From Fulvimarina sp040239565 (GTDB lineage Bacteria; Pseudomonadota; Alphaproteobacteria; Rhizobiales; Rhizobiaceae), in the NCBI RefSeq assembly GCF_040239565.1, contig NZ_JBEHWS010000004.1, positions 248,001 to 312,000 of the forward strand: DNA of 64,000 nucleotides, read 5' to 3'. Shown piece after piece: positions 18,680 to 27,640 of this stretch. A program made the position numbers and the translations under genes. The notes under the pieces were generated by a model. The model had not been told where the DNA came from. It ran no database searches and worked only from the letters and a program-made list of their open reading frames with translations. The stretch's first letter is position 1. Each line of letters begins with the position of its first letter.

Positions 18680-19516
18680 ATGACGTCGATCACCGACGAC
18701 GCAAGAACCAGCCCGGCGACGATCGCCGAACTGCTGGACCAGCTGGATCGCATCGAGGCTGGCCTGCCGAAACGGCTGAAACAGTGCTCGATTCACCTGC
18801 GGCGGAACATGCATCTCGTCGCGGTCTCGACGGTCGCCGATATGGCGGCCGGCGCGGAAGTGCCGCCATCCGCCTTCATGCGCTTCTGCCAGTCGCTCGG
18901 CTTTTCCGGCTATTCGCCGATGCAGGCGCTGTTTCGCGCCGAATATGCCCAGTCGCGCCCCGATTACGCCGAGCGCCTGTCGCGGATCGGCGAGGCGAGC
19001 GCGCAGAATGTCGGAGCCCTTACCGCCGAATTCGCCGTTGCCGGCCGCCAATCGCTGGAGGCCCTGACGAGCGGGCTCGAACCTTCGGCATTGCAGGGCG
19101 CGGCGGAGGCTCTCTCCAGTGCCGGGACGATCCACCTGGTCGGCCTGCGCCGTGCCTTTCCGATCGTCAGCACCATGGCCTATCTCCTCGACAAGATGGA
19201 GGTGCCGACGCTGCTCCACCACGCGGCCGGACACCTCGCCAGCGACCATGCGATCCGGCCTGAGGACGCGGTCTTCGCGGTGACCTTTTCACCCTATTCG
19301 CCCGAGACGATCGAGGTCGCGACGCGCGCGGCCGAGCGTGGCGTCCCGCTCGTTGCTCTGAGCGATACGGCCGAATGCCCGCTTGGCGATCACGCCCGCC
19401 ATCTCCTCATCGCGCGGGAGGTGGAGGTGGGCGCGTTCCGCGTTCCAACGGCGGCGCTAACATTAGCGACCGCACTCTCCGTCGCAATCGGGACCATTCG
19501 CAAGAAGGCCCGTTGA
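18680..19516 (+). CDS. iolR: RpiR-family regulator, probable IolR
   Basis: 278 residues from the ATG at 18680. An N-terminal RpiR helix-turn-helix is recognised by MAAGAEVPPSAFMRFCQSLG, and a SIS sugar-phosphate isomerase-like domain spans about residues 120-270. A GTG at 18638 would add 14 residues but sits directly against the palindrome with no ribosome site spacing. The gene is flanked by IolR-type palindromes and lies between the dehydrogenase genes and iolC, fitting the rhizobial IolR repressor of myo-inositol genes. The inducer is presumably an inositol pathway intermediate. Confidence 0.85.
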   Translation: MTSITDDARTSPATIAELLDQLDRIEAGLPKRLKQCSIHLRRNMHLVAVSTVADMAAGAEVPPSAFMRFCQSLGFSGYSPMQALFRAEYAQSRPDYAERLSRIGEASAQNVGALTAEFAVAGRQSLEALTSGLEPSALQGAAEALSSAGTIHLVGLRRAFPIVSTMAYLLDKMEVPTLLHHAAGHLASDHAIRPEDAVFAVTFSPYSPETIEVATRAAERGVPLVALSDTAECPLGDHARHLLIAREVEVGAFRVPTAALTLATALSVAIGTIRKKAR

Positions 19517-19541
19517 CATGCCGGCCAGTGAGGCGCAAAAT

Positions 19542-19555
19542 GGAATAAATATTCC
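19542..19555. promoter_or_regulatory. Perfect IolR-type operator upstream of iolC
   Basis: GGAA-TAAATA-TTCC, within the longer dyad TGGAATAAATATTCCA. It is about 85 bp before the leader ORF and 144 bp before the iolC start. It exactly fits the GGAA-N6-TTCC form recalled for S. meliloti IolR. Confidence 0.65.
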
Positions 19556-19639
19556 AAATTGGACCGTTCGCGGTGGCACCGGGAAATCTGGACACCTGCC
19601 GCGCATCCCGGCCACCGCGCCGCACAGGGGAGGACGACA

Positions 19640-19702
19640 ATGACGGGACTCCATACCGGACCAGAACTGGCATCTACCGCCGCATGGGGTCGCCAGGCAT
19701 GA
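19640..19702 (+). CDS. Candidate 20-residue leader ORF overlapping the iolC start
   Basis: ATG at 19640 sits behind a textbook GGGGAGGACGACA ribosome site and reads 20 codons, MTGLHTGPELASTAAWGRQA. It ends in a TGA that overlaps the iolC ATG as ATGA (19699-19702). It is out of frame with iolC, whose own start has only a weak upstream GGGG. Translational coupling of iolC to this short ORF is the simplest reading. No known peptide is recognised. The alternative is that it is only the remnant of an older iolC start. Confidence 0.5.
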   Translation: MTGLHTGPELASTAAWGRQA

Positions 19703-21606
19703 CCAAGGATCTTGATCTCATCACGATCGGCCGCTCTTCGGTCGATCTCTACGGGGCACAGGTCGGCGGCCGGCTGGAGGACATGCGGAGCTTCGATAAA
19801 TATGTCGGCGGCTCGCCCACCAATATGGCGACCGGCACGGCTCGCCTCGGTCTTAAATCGGCCCTCATCACCCGCGTCGGCGACGAGCATATGGGGCGCT
19901 TCCTCCGCGAGGAGCTAGAGCGCGAGGGCGTCGACGTGACCGGCGTCGTCACCGATCCGGAGCGCCTCACCGCCCTCGTCCTCCTCGGCATTCGCGACGA
20001 GGAGCAGTTTCCGCTAATTTTCTACCGGGAGAACTGCGCCGACATGGCGCTGTCCGAAGACGATATCGACGAGGACTTCATCGCCCGCGCGCGAGCCGTC
20101 GTTGCGACCGGAACGCATCTTTCCAATCCGCGCACGGAAGCTGCCGTCCTGAAGGCGCTTCAGCTTGCCCGTGAACACGGCGCGCGCACCGCGCTCGACA
20201 TCGATTACAGGCCGAACCTCTGGGGTCTCGCCGGCCACGATGCGGGCGAGGAACGCTTCATCGCTTCGGACACCGTCACCGAGAAGCTGCAATCGACGCT
20301 CCACCTCTTCGATCTCATCGTCGGTACGGAGGAGGAGTTCCACATCGCCGGCGGCACGACCGATACGATCGGCGCGCTGAGGACGGTTCGCTCGGTGTCG
20401 AACGCGACGCTCATCTGCAAGCGCGGCGCGGCCGGCGCGGCGGCCTTCGAGGGCTCCATCCCGGAGAGCCTCGAAGACGGCCAGACCGGGCCGGGCTTCC
20501 CGATCGAGGTCTTCAACGTCCTCGGCGCGGGCGATGGCTTCATGTCCGGTCTCCTCAAGGGCTGGCTCGACGACGAAGACTGGCCGACGGCGCTGAAATA
20601 CGCCAATGCCTGCGGGGCCTTCGCCGTCTCGCGCCATGGCTGCACACCGGCCTATCCCTCGCTCGCCGAACTTGAATTCTTCCTGAAGCGCGGCGTAACC
20701 GAAAAGGCGCTGCGCAAGGACGCCGAACTGGAACAGGTCCACTGGTCGACCAACCGCAACGGCGACTGGCCGGAAATGCGCGTCTTCGCCTTCGACCACC
20801 GCATGCAGCTGGAGGATCTCCCCGGCGCGGACGCGGACAAGATCGGCGCATTCAAGCAGCTCTGCCTCGACGCCGTCCTCAAGGTGCAGGACGGGCGGCC
20901 CGGCTACGGCCTCCTCTGTGACGGGCGGCTCGGGCGGCAGGCGCTCTACCGCGCGGCGGGTCGCGGCCTGTGGATCGGCCGGCCGGTGGAATGGCCCGGC
21001 TCGCGCCCCTTGGAACTGGAGCCGGAGATCGGCGCGGACTATGGCGGTCTCGCCGAATGGCCGGCCGAGCACGTGGTCAAATGCCTCTGCTTCTGCCATC
21101 CGGACGACTATGCTGAGATGTGGGCGAGGCAGGAGGCCACCGTTCAGCGCCTCGTCGCCGCCGCCCGCCGCAACCGGCTGGAATTCTTGCTGGAGGTCAT
21201 CCCCTCCAAGGCCGGACCGGTCGACGACGAGACGACGGCGACCGTCATCCGCCGCTTCTACGATCTCGGTGTCTATCCCGACTGGTGGAAGCTGGAGCCG
21301 ATGGTGAGCGAATCCGGCTGGCGCAACGCCTGCGCCGCGATCCAGGAGAATGACCCGCATGTGCGCGGCATCGTGGTCCTCGGGCTTGAAGCGACCGAAG
21401 ACTCGCTGAAAGCGAGCTTCGCCAAGGCCGCGAAATTTCCGCTGGTCAAAGGCTTTGCCGTCGGCCGCACCATCTTTGCGGACGCCGCGAAAGCCTACAT
21501 GAAGGACGAGATCACGCCGGATGCGGCCGTTTCGCAGATGGCGGATCGATACGCGCGCCTCTGCGCCCTCTGGGACGAGGCCCGCGCGGGAGGAGACACA
21601 AAATGA
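19699..21606 (+). CDS. iolC: 5-dehydro-2-deoxygluconokinase fused to a DUF2090 domain
   Basis: 635 residues. The N-terminal half is a PfkB-type kinase (YVGGSPTNMATGTARLG near residues 35-51 and the catalytic NVLGAGDGFMSGLLKGW motif near 275-291). The C-terminal half from about residue 340 is the DUF2090, aldolase-like domain that rhizobial IolC carries. It phosphorylates 2-deoxy-5-keto-gluconate. The start at 19699 gives MTKDLDLITIGRSSVDLYG, the conserved family N-terminus; the frame stays open further upstream without conservation. Its stop overlaps the iolD start. Confidence 0.94.
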   Translation: MTKDLDLITIGRSSVDLYGAQVGGRLEDMRSFDKYVGGSPTNMATGTARLGLKSALITRVGDEHMGRFLREELEREGVDVTGVVTDPERLTALVLLGIRDEEQFPLIFYRENCADMALSEDDIDEDFIARARAVVATGTHLSNPRTEAAVLKALQLAREHGARTALDIDYRPNLWGLAGHDAGEERFIASDTVTEKLQSTLHLFDLIVGTEEEFHIAGGTTDTIGALRTVRSVSNATLICKRGAAGAAAFEGSIPESLEDGQTGPGFPIEVFNVLGAGDGFMSGLLKGWLDDEDWPTALKYANACGAFAVSRHGCTPAYPSLAELEFFLKRGVTEKALRKDAELEQVHWSTNRNGDWPEMRVFAFDHRMQLEDLPGADADKIGAFKQLCLDAVLKVQDGRPGYGLLCDGRLGRQALYRAAGRGLWIGRPVEWPGSRPLELEPEIGADYGGLAEWPAEHVVKCLCFCHPDDYAEMWARQEATVQRLVAAARRNRLEFLLEVIPSKAGPVDDETTATVIRRFYDLGVYPDWWKLEPMVSESGWRNACAAIQENDPHVRGIVVLGLEATEDSLKASFAKAAKFPLVKGFAVGRTIFADAAKAYMKDEITPDAAVSQMADRYARLCALWDEARAGGDTK

Positions 21607-23432
21607 GCACGATCCGACTGACCGCCGCACAGGCGCTGGTGAAATACATTGCCGCCCAGCTCAACGAGGACGGCGAGCCTTTTCTCGCCGGCGTCTGGGC
21701 GATCTTCGGCCATGGCAATGTCGCCGCCCTCGGCGAGGCGCTCTATGGCGAGCGGGAGAACATCCAGACCTATCGCGGGCACAACGAGCAGACCATGTGC
21801 CACGCCGCGACCGCCTATGCCAAGCAATCGAACCGCCGCCGCGCGATGGCCGTCACCTCCTCGATCGGCCCCGGCGCGACGAACATGGTCACCGCTGCGG
21901 CGCTCGCCCATGTGAACCGCCTGCCGCTACTTCTCCTGCCCGGTGACGTCTTCGCCAATCGCGGCCCCGATCCGGTACTCCAGCAGGTGGAGGATTTCGG
22001 TGACGGCTTGGTAACTGTGAATGACGCCTTCCGGCCTGTGACCCGCTATTTCGACCGCATCACCCGGCCCGAGCAGCTCTTGACGGCGCTCCCGCGCGCC
22101 TTCCGCACCATGACCGATCCGGCCGAATGCGGCCCGGTTTGCCTCTCCTTCTGTCAGGACGTGCAGGCCGAGGCCTACGATTATCCGGCAAGCTTCTTCA
22201 CGCCGAAGACCTGGCGCTTCCGCCGGCCGCATCCCGATCCGGTAGAGGTCGCAGCGGTGGCGGACATGCTGAAGGCGGCGAAGAAGCCGGTCATAGTCGC
22301 GGGCGGGGGCGTCCATTATGCCGGCGCGACGGATGCGCTTCGGGCCTTTGCCGAAAAGCACGGCATCCCCGTCGTCGAAAGCCAGGCTGGCAAGTCGGCG
22401 CTCGTCTGGGATCACCCGCTCAATCTCGGCCCCGTCGGCGTCACCGGCGCATCTTCGGCCAACATCGTCTGCGCGGAGGCTGATCTCGTGCTCGGCGTCG
22501 GCACGCGCTTTCAGGACTTCACCACCGGCTCTTGGAACCTGTTCCGCAACCCGAAGCGCCAGCTCGTCAGCCTCAACGTCGCGGCCTATGACGCCATGAA
22601 GCATGAGGCCGAACCGCTCTGCTGCGATGCCCTCGTGGGGCTCGAAGCGCTGTCGGACACCCTCGGCGATGTCGCCTTCGAGGCCCCGTCGGCATCGCTG
22701 AAAGAGGAATGGTTCGCCGCCGTCGATCCGCTCACCGATGCGCCGGACGAAACCAACGAACTGCCGACCGACCAGCAGGTCATCGGCGCGGTTCAGCGTG
22801 CGAGCGGGCCGGATACGGTCGTCATGTGCGCCGCTGGCACCATGCCCGGCGAGCTCCATAAGCTCTGGAAGACGCCGCGGCCGGGCGGCTACCACATGGA
22901 ATACGGCTATTCCTGTATGGGCTACGAGATTGCCGGCGCGCTCGGCATCAAGATGGCGCAGCCGGAGCGCGACGTTGTCTGTATGCTCGGCGACGGCAGC
23001 TACATGATGGCGAATTCCGAGCTCGCGACCGCCGCGATGCTCGGCCAGAAGATCACCGTCGTCATCACCGACAATCGCGGCTATGGCTGTATCAACCGGC
23101 TCCAGCAGGGCTGCGGCGGGGCGGAGTTCAACAATCTCCTTGCCAACAGCTATCGCGGCGAACACTCGAACATCGACTTTGCCGCCCATGCCGCGTCCAT
23201 GGGCGCGACATCCAAACACGTCGGCTCGATCGCCGAGCTCGAAGCCGCTCTTGCCGAGGGCAAGGATGTGGACGGACCCTATGTGGTCGTCATCGACACC
23301 GACCCCTATCCCTCGACGCCCGACGGCGGGCACTGGTGGGACGTGGCCGTGCCGGAAGTCTCCTCGCGCGAGGAAGTCGAGACCGCCCGCAAGGCATACG
23401 AGGAACAGCTGCGCATCCGCGCCGCCGGCTGA
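21603..23432 (+). CDS. iolD: 3D-(3,5/4)-trihydroxycyclohexane-1,2-dione hydrolase
   Basis: 609-residue thiamine-diphosphate enzyme that opens the inositol ring. The N-terminal ThDP pyrimidine domain includes the glutamate-bearing YRGHNEQTMCHAATAYAK. The ThDP-binding motif is GDGSYMMAN through TDNRGYG (about residues 463-497). It acts after IolE in the cytoplasm. The start codon overlaps the iolC stop by 4 bp, indicating coupling, and the length is normal for IolD. Confidence 0.95.
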   Translation: MSTIRLTAAQALVKYIAAQLNEDGEPFLAGVWAIFGHGNVAALGEALYGERENIQTYRGHNEQTMCHAATAYAKQSNRRRAMAVTSSIGPGATNMVTAAALAHVNRLPLLLLPGDVFANRGPDPVLQQVEDFGDGLVTVNDAFRPVTRYFDRITRPEQLLTALPRAFRTMTDPAECGPVCLSFCQDVQAEAYDYPASFFTPKTWRFRRPHPDPVEVAAVADMLKAAKKPVIVAGGGVHYAGATDALRAFAEKHGIPVVESQAGKSALVWDHPLNLGPVGVTGASSANIVCAEADLVLGVGTRFQDFTTGSWNLFRNPKRQLVSLNVAAYDAMKHEAEPLCCDALVGLEALSDTLGDVAFEAPSASLKEEWFAAVDPLTDAPDETNELPTDQQVIGAVQRASGPDTVVMCAAGTMPGELHKLWKTPRPGGYHMEYGYSCMGYEIAGALGIKMAQPERDVVCMLGDGSYMMANSELATAAMLGQKITVVITDNRGYGCINRLQQGCGGAEFNNLLANSYRGEHSNIDFAAHAASMGATSKHVGSIAELEAALAEGKDVDGPYVVVIDTDPYPSTPDGGHWWDVAVPEVSSREEVETARKAYEEQLRIRAAG

Positions 23433-23461
23433 CCGACCTTTTTATTGAACTGGACCACTTA

Positions 23462-24364
23462 ATGATCCGCTTTGGAACGAACCCGATAGCCTGGTCGAAC
23501 GACGACGACTGGTCGATCGGCGATCACATCTCCCTCGACCAATGCCTCGACGACTGCCGAAAGATCGGCTTCGACGGCATCGAGAAGGGCCACAAGATGC
23601 CGACCGACGGCACGGAGCTGAAGGCAAAGATCGGCGAATACGGCCTGAAATTCGTCGGCGGCTGGCATTCGACCAACATCCTCGACACAGGCTCGACGCT
23701 CGAGACCGAGATCGCGGCGATGGACGTCCATCTGGAGATGACGAAGAAAGCCGGCTCCGACGTCATCATCGTCTGCGAATGCTCGAACACCGTTCACGGC
23801 AACGACCAGGCGGCGGCGAACGATCGACCGATCATGGACGAGGCCGACTGGCCGCGCTTCATGGAGGCGATCAACGCGCTGGCGAGCCATGCCGCGAAGC
23901 AAGGCGTCCGCTTCTGCTACCACCACCACACCGGCACCGTGGTCGAGAGCGCCGACGACATCGACCGCTTCATGTCGCTTGCCGGCCCGGATACCAAGCT
24001 CCTCCTCGACACAGGTCACTGCACGGTCGGCGGTGCGGATCCGGCGGCGATCGCAGAAAAATACATGGACCGCGTCGGGCATATCCACTGCAAGAATGTG
24101 CGGCCCGGCTTCCTCAAGATGCTGCGCGAGGAGAACCTCTCCTTCCTAGAGGGCGTGCGCCGTGGCATGTTCACCGTGCCGGGCGACGAGGAAGGCGTGG
24201 TCGATTTCCTGCCAGTCCTCAAGGCCGCGGCGAAGGCCGGCTATTCCGGCTGGGTCGTCATCGAGGCCGAGCAGGACCCGATCGAACGCGATCCATTCAA
24301 ATATCAGAGCATGGGCCTTCAGGCGCTGAAGGAAATGTCGCGCCAGACGGGGCTGATCGCTTAG
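23462..24364 (+). CDS. iolE: Inosose dehydratase (myo-inosose-2 dehydratase)
   Basis: 300-residue TIM-barrel enzyme that dehydrates scyllo-inosose. The start MIRFGTNPIAWSNDDD is the conserved IolE N-terminus. Metal-binding-like segments include FCYHHHTGTVVE, LLLDTGHCTVGG and HIHCKNVR. The ribosome site before 23462 is weak; it begins 29 bp after the iolD stop, so coupling is possible. A 42-residue upstream extension is just open frame. Confidence 0.95.
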   Translation: MIRFGTNPIAWSNDDDWSIGDHISLDQCLDDCRKIGFDGIEKGHKMPTDGTELKAKIGEYGLKFVGGWHSTNILDTGSTLETEIAAMDVHLEMTKKAGSDVIIVCECSNTVHGNDQAAANDRPIMDEADWPRFMEAINALASHAAKQGVRFCYHHHTGTVVESADDIDRFMSLAGPDTKLLLDTGHCTVGGADPAAIAEKYMDRVGHIHCKNVRPGFLKMLREENLSFLEGVRRGMFTVPGDEEGVVDFLPVLKAAAKAGYSGWVVIEAEQDPIERDPFKYQSMGLQALKEMSRQTGLIA

Positions 24365-24365
24365 G

Positions 24366-24587
24366 ATGTTCGACACTTCCAGCCCGTGGCTGAGACCGCT
24401 CTGGCGGCGCCTCATCATCACCGTCCTCACGCTCGCCTGGGGAGTCTTCGAGGCGGTGAACGGCAACACGTTCTGGGCGCTCTTCTTCCTCGGATCGGGA
24501 GCCTGGCTCGCCTGGGCGCTGATCATCACCTACGATCCAAACGCCACTCCACCGGCCGACACCACCAAGAAGAAGGACGAGCGATGA
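24366..24587 (+). CDS. Small two-segment membrane protein inside the iol operon
   Basis: 73 residues with hydrophobic stretches at about 16-29 and 36-54 and a charged, lysine-rich C-terminus (TTKKKDER). It begins one base after the iolE stop, and its stop overlaps the iolB start as ATGA, so it is tightly embedded in the operon. I do not recognise its function. A membrane role in uptake or anchoring of the pathway is only a guess. Confidence 0.75.
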   Translation: MFDTSSPWLRPLWRRLIITVLTLAWGVFEAVNGNTFWALFFLGSGAWLAWALIITYDPNATPPADTTKKKDER

Positions 24588-25396
24588 GCCATCTTCAGAA
24601 GAAGCCCTTCGGCACCCATGGCAAGGTGCACCAGATCACGCCGGAAAGCGCCGGCTGGCGCTATGTCGGCTTCTCGCTCTATCGCCTCCGCGCCGGCGAG
24701 AGCGCGTCGGAGGCGACGGGTAAACGCGAAGTCATCCTCGTCATGGTCGAGGGCAAGGCGCAAATCAGCGGCGCGGGCGAGGATTTCGGCACCCTCGGCG
24801 AGCGCATGAGCGTCTTCGAGAAGACGCCGCCGCACTGTCTCTACGTGCCGCACAGTTCGGAATGGAGCGCGGTCGCCGAGACCGATTGTGTCCTCGCCGT
24901 CTGCTCCGCGCCCGCCTCGGACGACGCCGACTACCCCGCACGCCGCATCGGCCCGCACGGTATCTCGCTCACCGAGCGTGGCAAGGGCAACAACACGCGC
25001 TTTATCAACAATATCGCCATGGAGGACTCCCCGGTCGCCGAGCGGCTTCTGGTGACGGAGGTCTTCACGCCGGCCGGCAACTGGTCGTCCTATCCGAGCC
25101 ACCGGCACGACGAGGACGACTTCCCGCGCATCACCTATCTGGAAGAGACCTATTACCATCGGCTCGACCCGGCCTCAGGCTTTGCCTTCCAGCGTGTCTA
25201 TACCGACGACGGCTCGCTCGACGAGGTAATGGCGGTGAGGGACGGCGACGTCGTCTGCGTGCCGCGCGGCCATCATCCCTGCGGCGCACCCTATGGATTC
25301 GAGATGTATTATCTTAACGTCATGGCCGGCCCCTTGCGCAAATGGCGCTTCGTTGCCGCTCCCGAAGTTGAATGGATCATGAAACGGGACGCTTGA
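24584..25396 (+). CDS. iolB: 5-deoxy-glucuronate isomerase
   Basis: 270 residues of the KduI/IolB cupin family, which converts 5-deoxy-glucuronate to 2-deoxy-5-keto-gluconate, the substrate of IolC. Metal-binding histidines are seen in YPSHRHDEDDFPR and ETYYHR, with a later RGHHPCGAPYGF motif. The start overlaps the stop of the small membrane-protein gene by 4 bp. It closes the iolC-D-E-x-B operon. Confidence 0.94.
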   Translation: MSHLQKKPFGTHGKVHQITPESAGWRYVGFSLYRLRAGESASEATGKREVILVMVEGKAQISGAGEDFGTLGERMSVFEKTPPHCLYVPHSSEWSAVAETDCVLAVCSAPASDDADYPARRIGPHGISLTERGKGNNTRFINNIAMEDSPVAERLLVTEVFTPAGNWSSYPSHRHDEDDFPRITYLEETYYHRLDPASGFAFQRVYTDDGSLDEVMAVRDGDVVCVPRGHHPCGAPYGFEMYYLNVMAGPLRKWRFVAAPEVEWIMKRDA

Positions 25397-25735
25397 TTGA
25401 ATGTGTGACGATTAAGAAACGGGGTTTCTGCTTGGGCCGGCGGCCAGCGCCCCGGCAAAGAAACCTTGATATTTCCAACACAAATATCGGCTTCTTGTTG
25501 GCGTTGCGACCGCGTCGCGAGACTTTTGCCCAAACCACCATCGAAGCGATCGCAAGACCGGTTGTATTGAATGAAACTTCGGACGCAACTTGTTGAAACA
25601 AATGACATGAAAGACGGTTTGAAGCTCATTGGATCGCTCGAACCGAAACGTTGAAATGCTACAATTTTTGATGACGTTAATCGATCTTTGAGGGTTATTC
25701 CAGTTGTATGCGTCGCTAGGGCATAGGGCGCAAAA
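25397..25735. other. Intergenic region with weak hairpin after iolB
   Basis: 339 bp without a supported gene. An inverted repeat GGTTTCT (25423-25429) and AGAAACC (25459-25465) encloses a GC-rich inner segment and is followed by TTGATATTT. It may end the iol transcript. The AT-richer remainder (about 25600-25735) probably carries the promoter of the EAL gene. Confidence 0.35.
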
Positions 25736-27415
25736 ATGGCTAAGATCGTCAGTCACTTCCTTTCGGCCAGACGGCAACGAAGCATTGGTGTAGCAGCTGC
25801 AATTCTTGTTTTCCTGTCTCTATGCCTGATCGCCGGATGGTTCGTTGTTCAAGGTGTTCGGGACGAGATGCGAACCACGTCAGCCAAGGCCCTGGAACCC
25901 TATAACGCTCTGTCGACGAAGCTGACGGAAGCTATACTTGCATTCGAGAGAGAAGTCCTCGGACCGCCCTGCAGCACGACCTATTTCCGGCAGCTGCAAC
26001 GCGTTGCGCTCTTGCCGGATGGACTGAACGATTTCCTCTATATGCGGGACAACGAGGTCATCTGTTCCTCCAATTCAGGCATATTCTCAGAGCGGATCGA
26101 CTTTGGTGAGCCGGATCTGCAGATGAAGCTCGGCAACCTTCAGGCAGAGCTTTGGGTCGACCGCAATGTCAAAGCGCTCGGCTATGACAATATGAAAGCG
26201 TCGATTGGTCGGGCTGGACCGTTGGGCGTGGTCATACCCACACCTCAGGGCGAGCTCGCGCATCCTGAATGGGTCGCGGTCGAGACCGCCTTCGTTTCCG
26301 AGACAGGCAACTGGTGGCACCGCAAGGGCACCAAAGGGCTCTACGAGGCAACGCGCAACACAGGCATCTCGTCCTCGCTGCCCTCCTACGACCTAAAGCT
26401 TCGCGATTCGACATGTCTCGGCAACGGCTTTGTCTGTGCGGCGACCGAGGCATCAATTCTGGCCGTTTTAGGCATGCACCTGACGTTCGTTGCCGCCTTT
26501 CTGGCCCTGGCTCTCTTCGTATCCGTGTGTGCCGGTCTGCAGACGAAAGCAGCCATCTCCAGAAATCTGTCCTTCGAATCGCGCTTTCGCCGGAATTTCA
26601 CGGCGCAGTCGGTCGAGTGCCTCTACCAGCCGATCCTGGACATGAAGACCGGAGAAATCGCTGCCTGCGAGGTGCTGGCGCGCTGGCGGGATGTCGACGA
26701 CAAGATCGTCTTCCCGGACAAATTCATTCCGCTCATCGAAAAGTTCGGGCTGACGCTCGCCTTCACCAAGCTCGTGGTCGAGCGGGCCTTCCGCGACCTG
26801 ACAGAGAACGTACACCTCGATCGGCGTCTACGCGTGACGTTCAATCTCTTCCCGCGAGATCTGGAAGAAGACAAGCTGATCGACATCTTCCGAATCTTCG
26901 AAGGAACTGAACAACGGTTCGAACTGGTCGCGGAGCTGGTGGAAAGCGAGGCGATCGATGTCGAGCTCGTCCAGGTCCAGATCGAGAAGATGAAACGTGC
27001 AGGAATCAACACCTACATCGACGATTTTGGAACCGGCTACTCCAACATGCAGAACCTCGTCGATCTTTCCGTCGACGGCGTGAAGATCGACCGCGGATTC
27101 GCCATGGCAGCCTCCGGAAGCGTGAAGGCGCGGATGCTCGATCTCGCGATCGAAATGGTCGAAGCTTCCGGAAAAATGCTCATTGTGGAGGGGATCGAAA
27201 CGCAGGAACGTCTCGACTATCTTCACGATCAGAAACCGGCCGTGGACTTTGTGCAAGGCTACCACATCTCGCGACCGCTCGAAGTAAGAGCTTTCTCCGA
27301 GTTCCTGACAAAGCGGGACACCAAGGCGGTTTTTCGTGGTGTTCATCGGCCCGCGGAGCAGGCGCCGCAAAGACCCTATCGCACCGCCCTTTCCCTCGTC
27401 CCGGCAACCGTATGA
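25736..27415 (+). CDS. Membrane CSS-motif EAL-domain c-di-GMP phosphodiesterase
   Basis: 559 residues. Membrane segments at about 16-40 and 241-268 enclose a periplasmic CSS-type sensor with PCST (C79) and further cysteines at 110, 227 and 234, which may form redox-sensed disulfides. The cytoplasmic EAL domain (about 290-530) keeps catalytic residues: EVL at 312-314, N370, E403, DDFGTGYS from D429, K450 and E485. It should hydrolyse c-di-GMP, so it is expected to be active. It stands alone in its transcript. The family resembles E. coli PdeC-type proteins. Confidence 0.9.
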   Translation: MAKIVSHFLSARRQRSIGVAAAILVFLSLCLIAGWFVVQGVRDEMRTTSAKALEPYNALSTKLTEAILAFEREVLGPPCSTTYFRQLQRVALLPDGLNDFLYMRDNEVICSSNSGIFSERIDFGEPDLQMKLGNLQAELWVDRNVKALGYDNMKASIGRAGPLGVVIPTPQGELAHPEWVAVETAFVSETGNWWHRKGTKGLYEATRNTGISSSLPSYDLKLRDSTCLGNGFVCAATEASILAVLGMHLTFVAAFLALALFVSVCAGLQTKAAISRNLSFESRFRRNFTAQSVECLYQPILDMKTGEIAACEVLARWRDVDDKIVFPDKFIPLIEKFGLTLAFTKLVVERAFRDLTENVHLDRRLRVTFNLFPRDLEEDKLIDIFRIFEGTEQRFELVAELVESEAIDVELVQVQIEKMKRAGINTYIDDFGTGYSNMQNLVDLSVDGVKIDRGFAMAASGSVKARMLDLAIEMVEASGKMLIVEGIETQERLDYLHDQKPAVDFVQGYHISRPLEVRAFSEFLTKRDTKAVFRGVHRPAEQAPQRPYRTALSLVPATV

Positions 27416-27640
27416 GCCCGTTGCGTTTAAACGAGATTGCCCTCAGTCAATCCGCAATCGCACGGGCAAGTGCTCGCTGGTAACTGCTTTTGGCGTTCTC
27501 GACACCGCTCATCAGCCAGCCCGAGTTCCATTTGAGCTCCTCGCCTTTGAGCAGGCACAGTCACGCATCGCTTTCGACTACAGACACGAGGGCGATTGAC
27601 TTCCCCTCGCCCCTCCACCACCATCCGCGCCGATTATGCG

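Noticed and set aside
17467..19263. Plus-strand open frame of 598 codons across the Gfo/Idh and RpiR genes
   Set aside because: It runs antisense through a complete Gfo/Idh gene and out of frame through the regulator, with no domain pattern.
20014..21630. Minus-strand open frame of 538 codons opposite iolC
   Set aside because: Typical GC-rich antisense shadow of a conserved gene; no recognisable motif.
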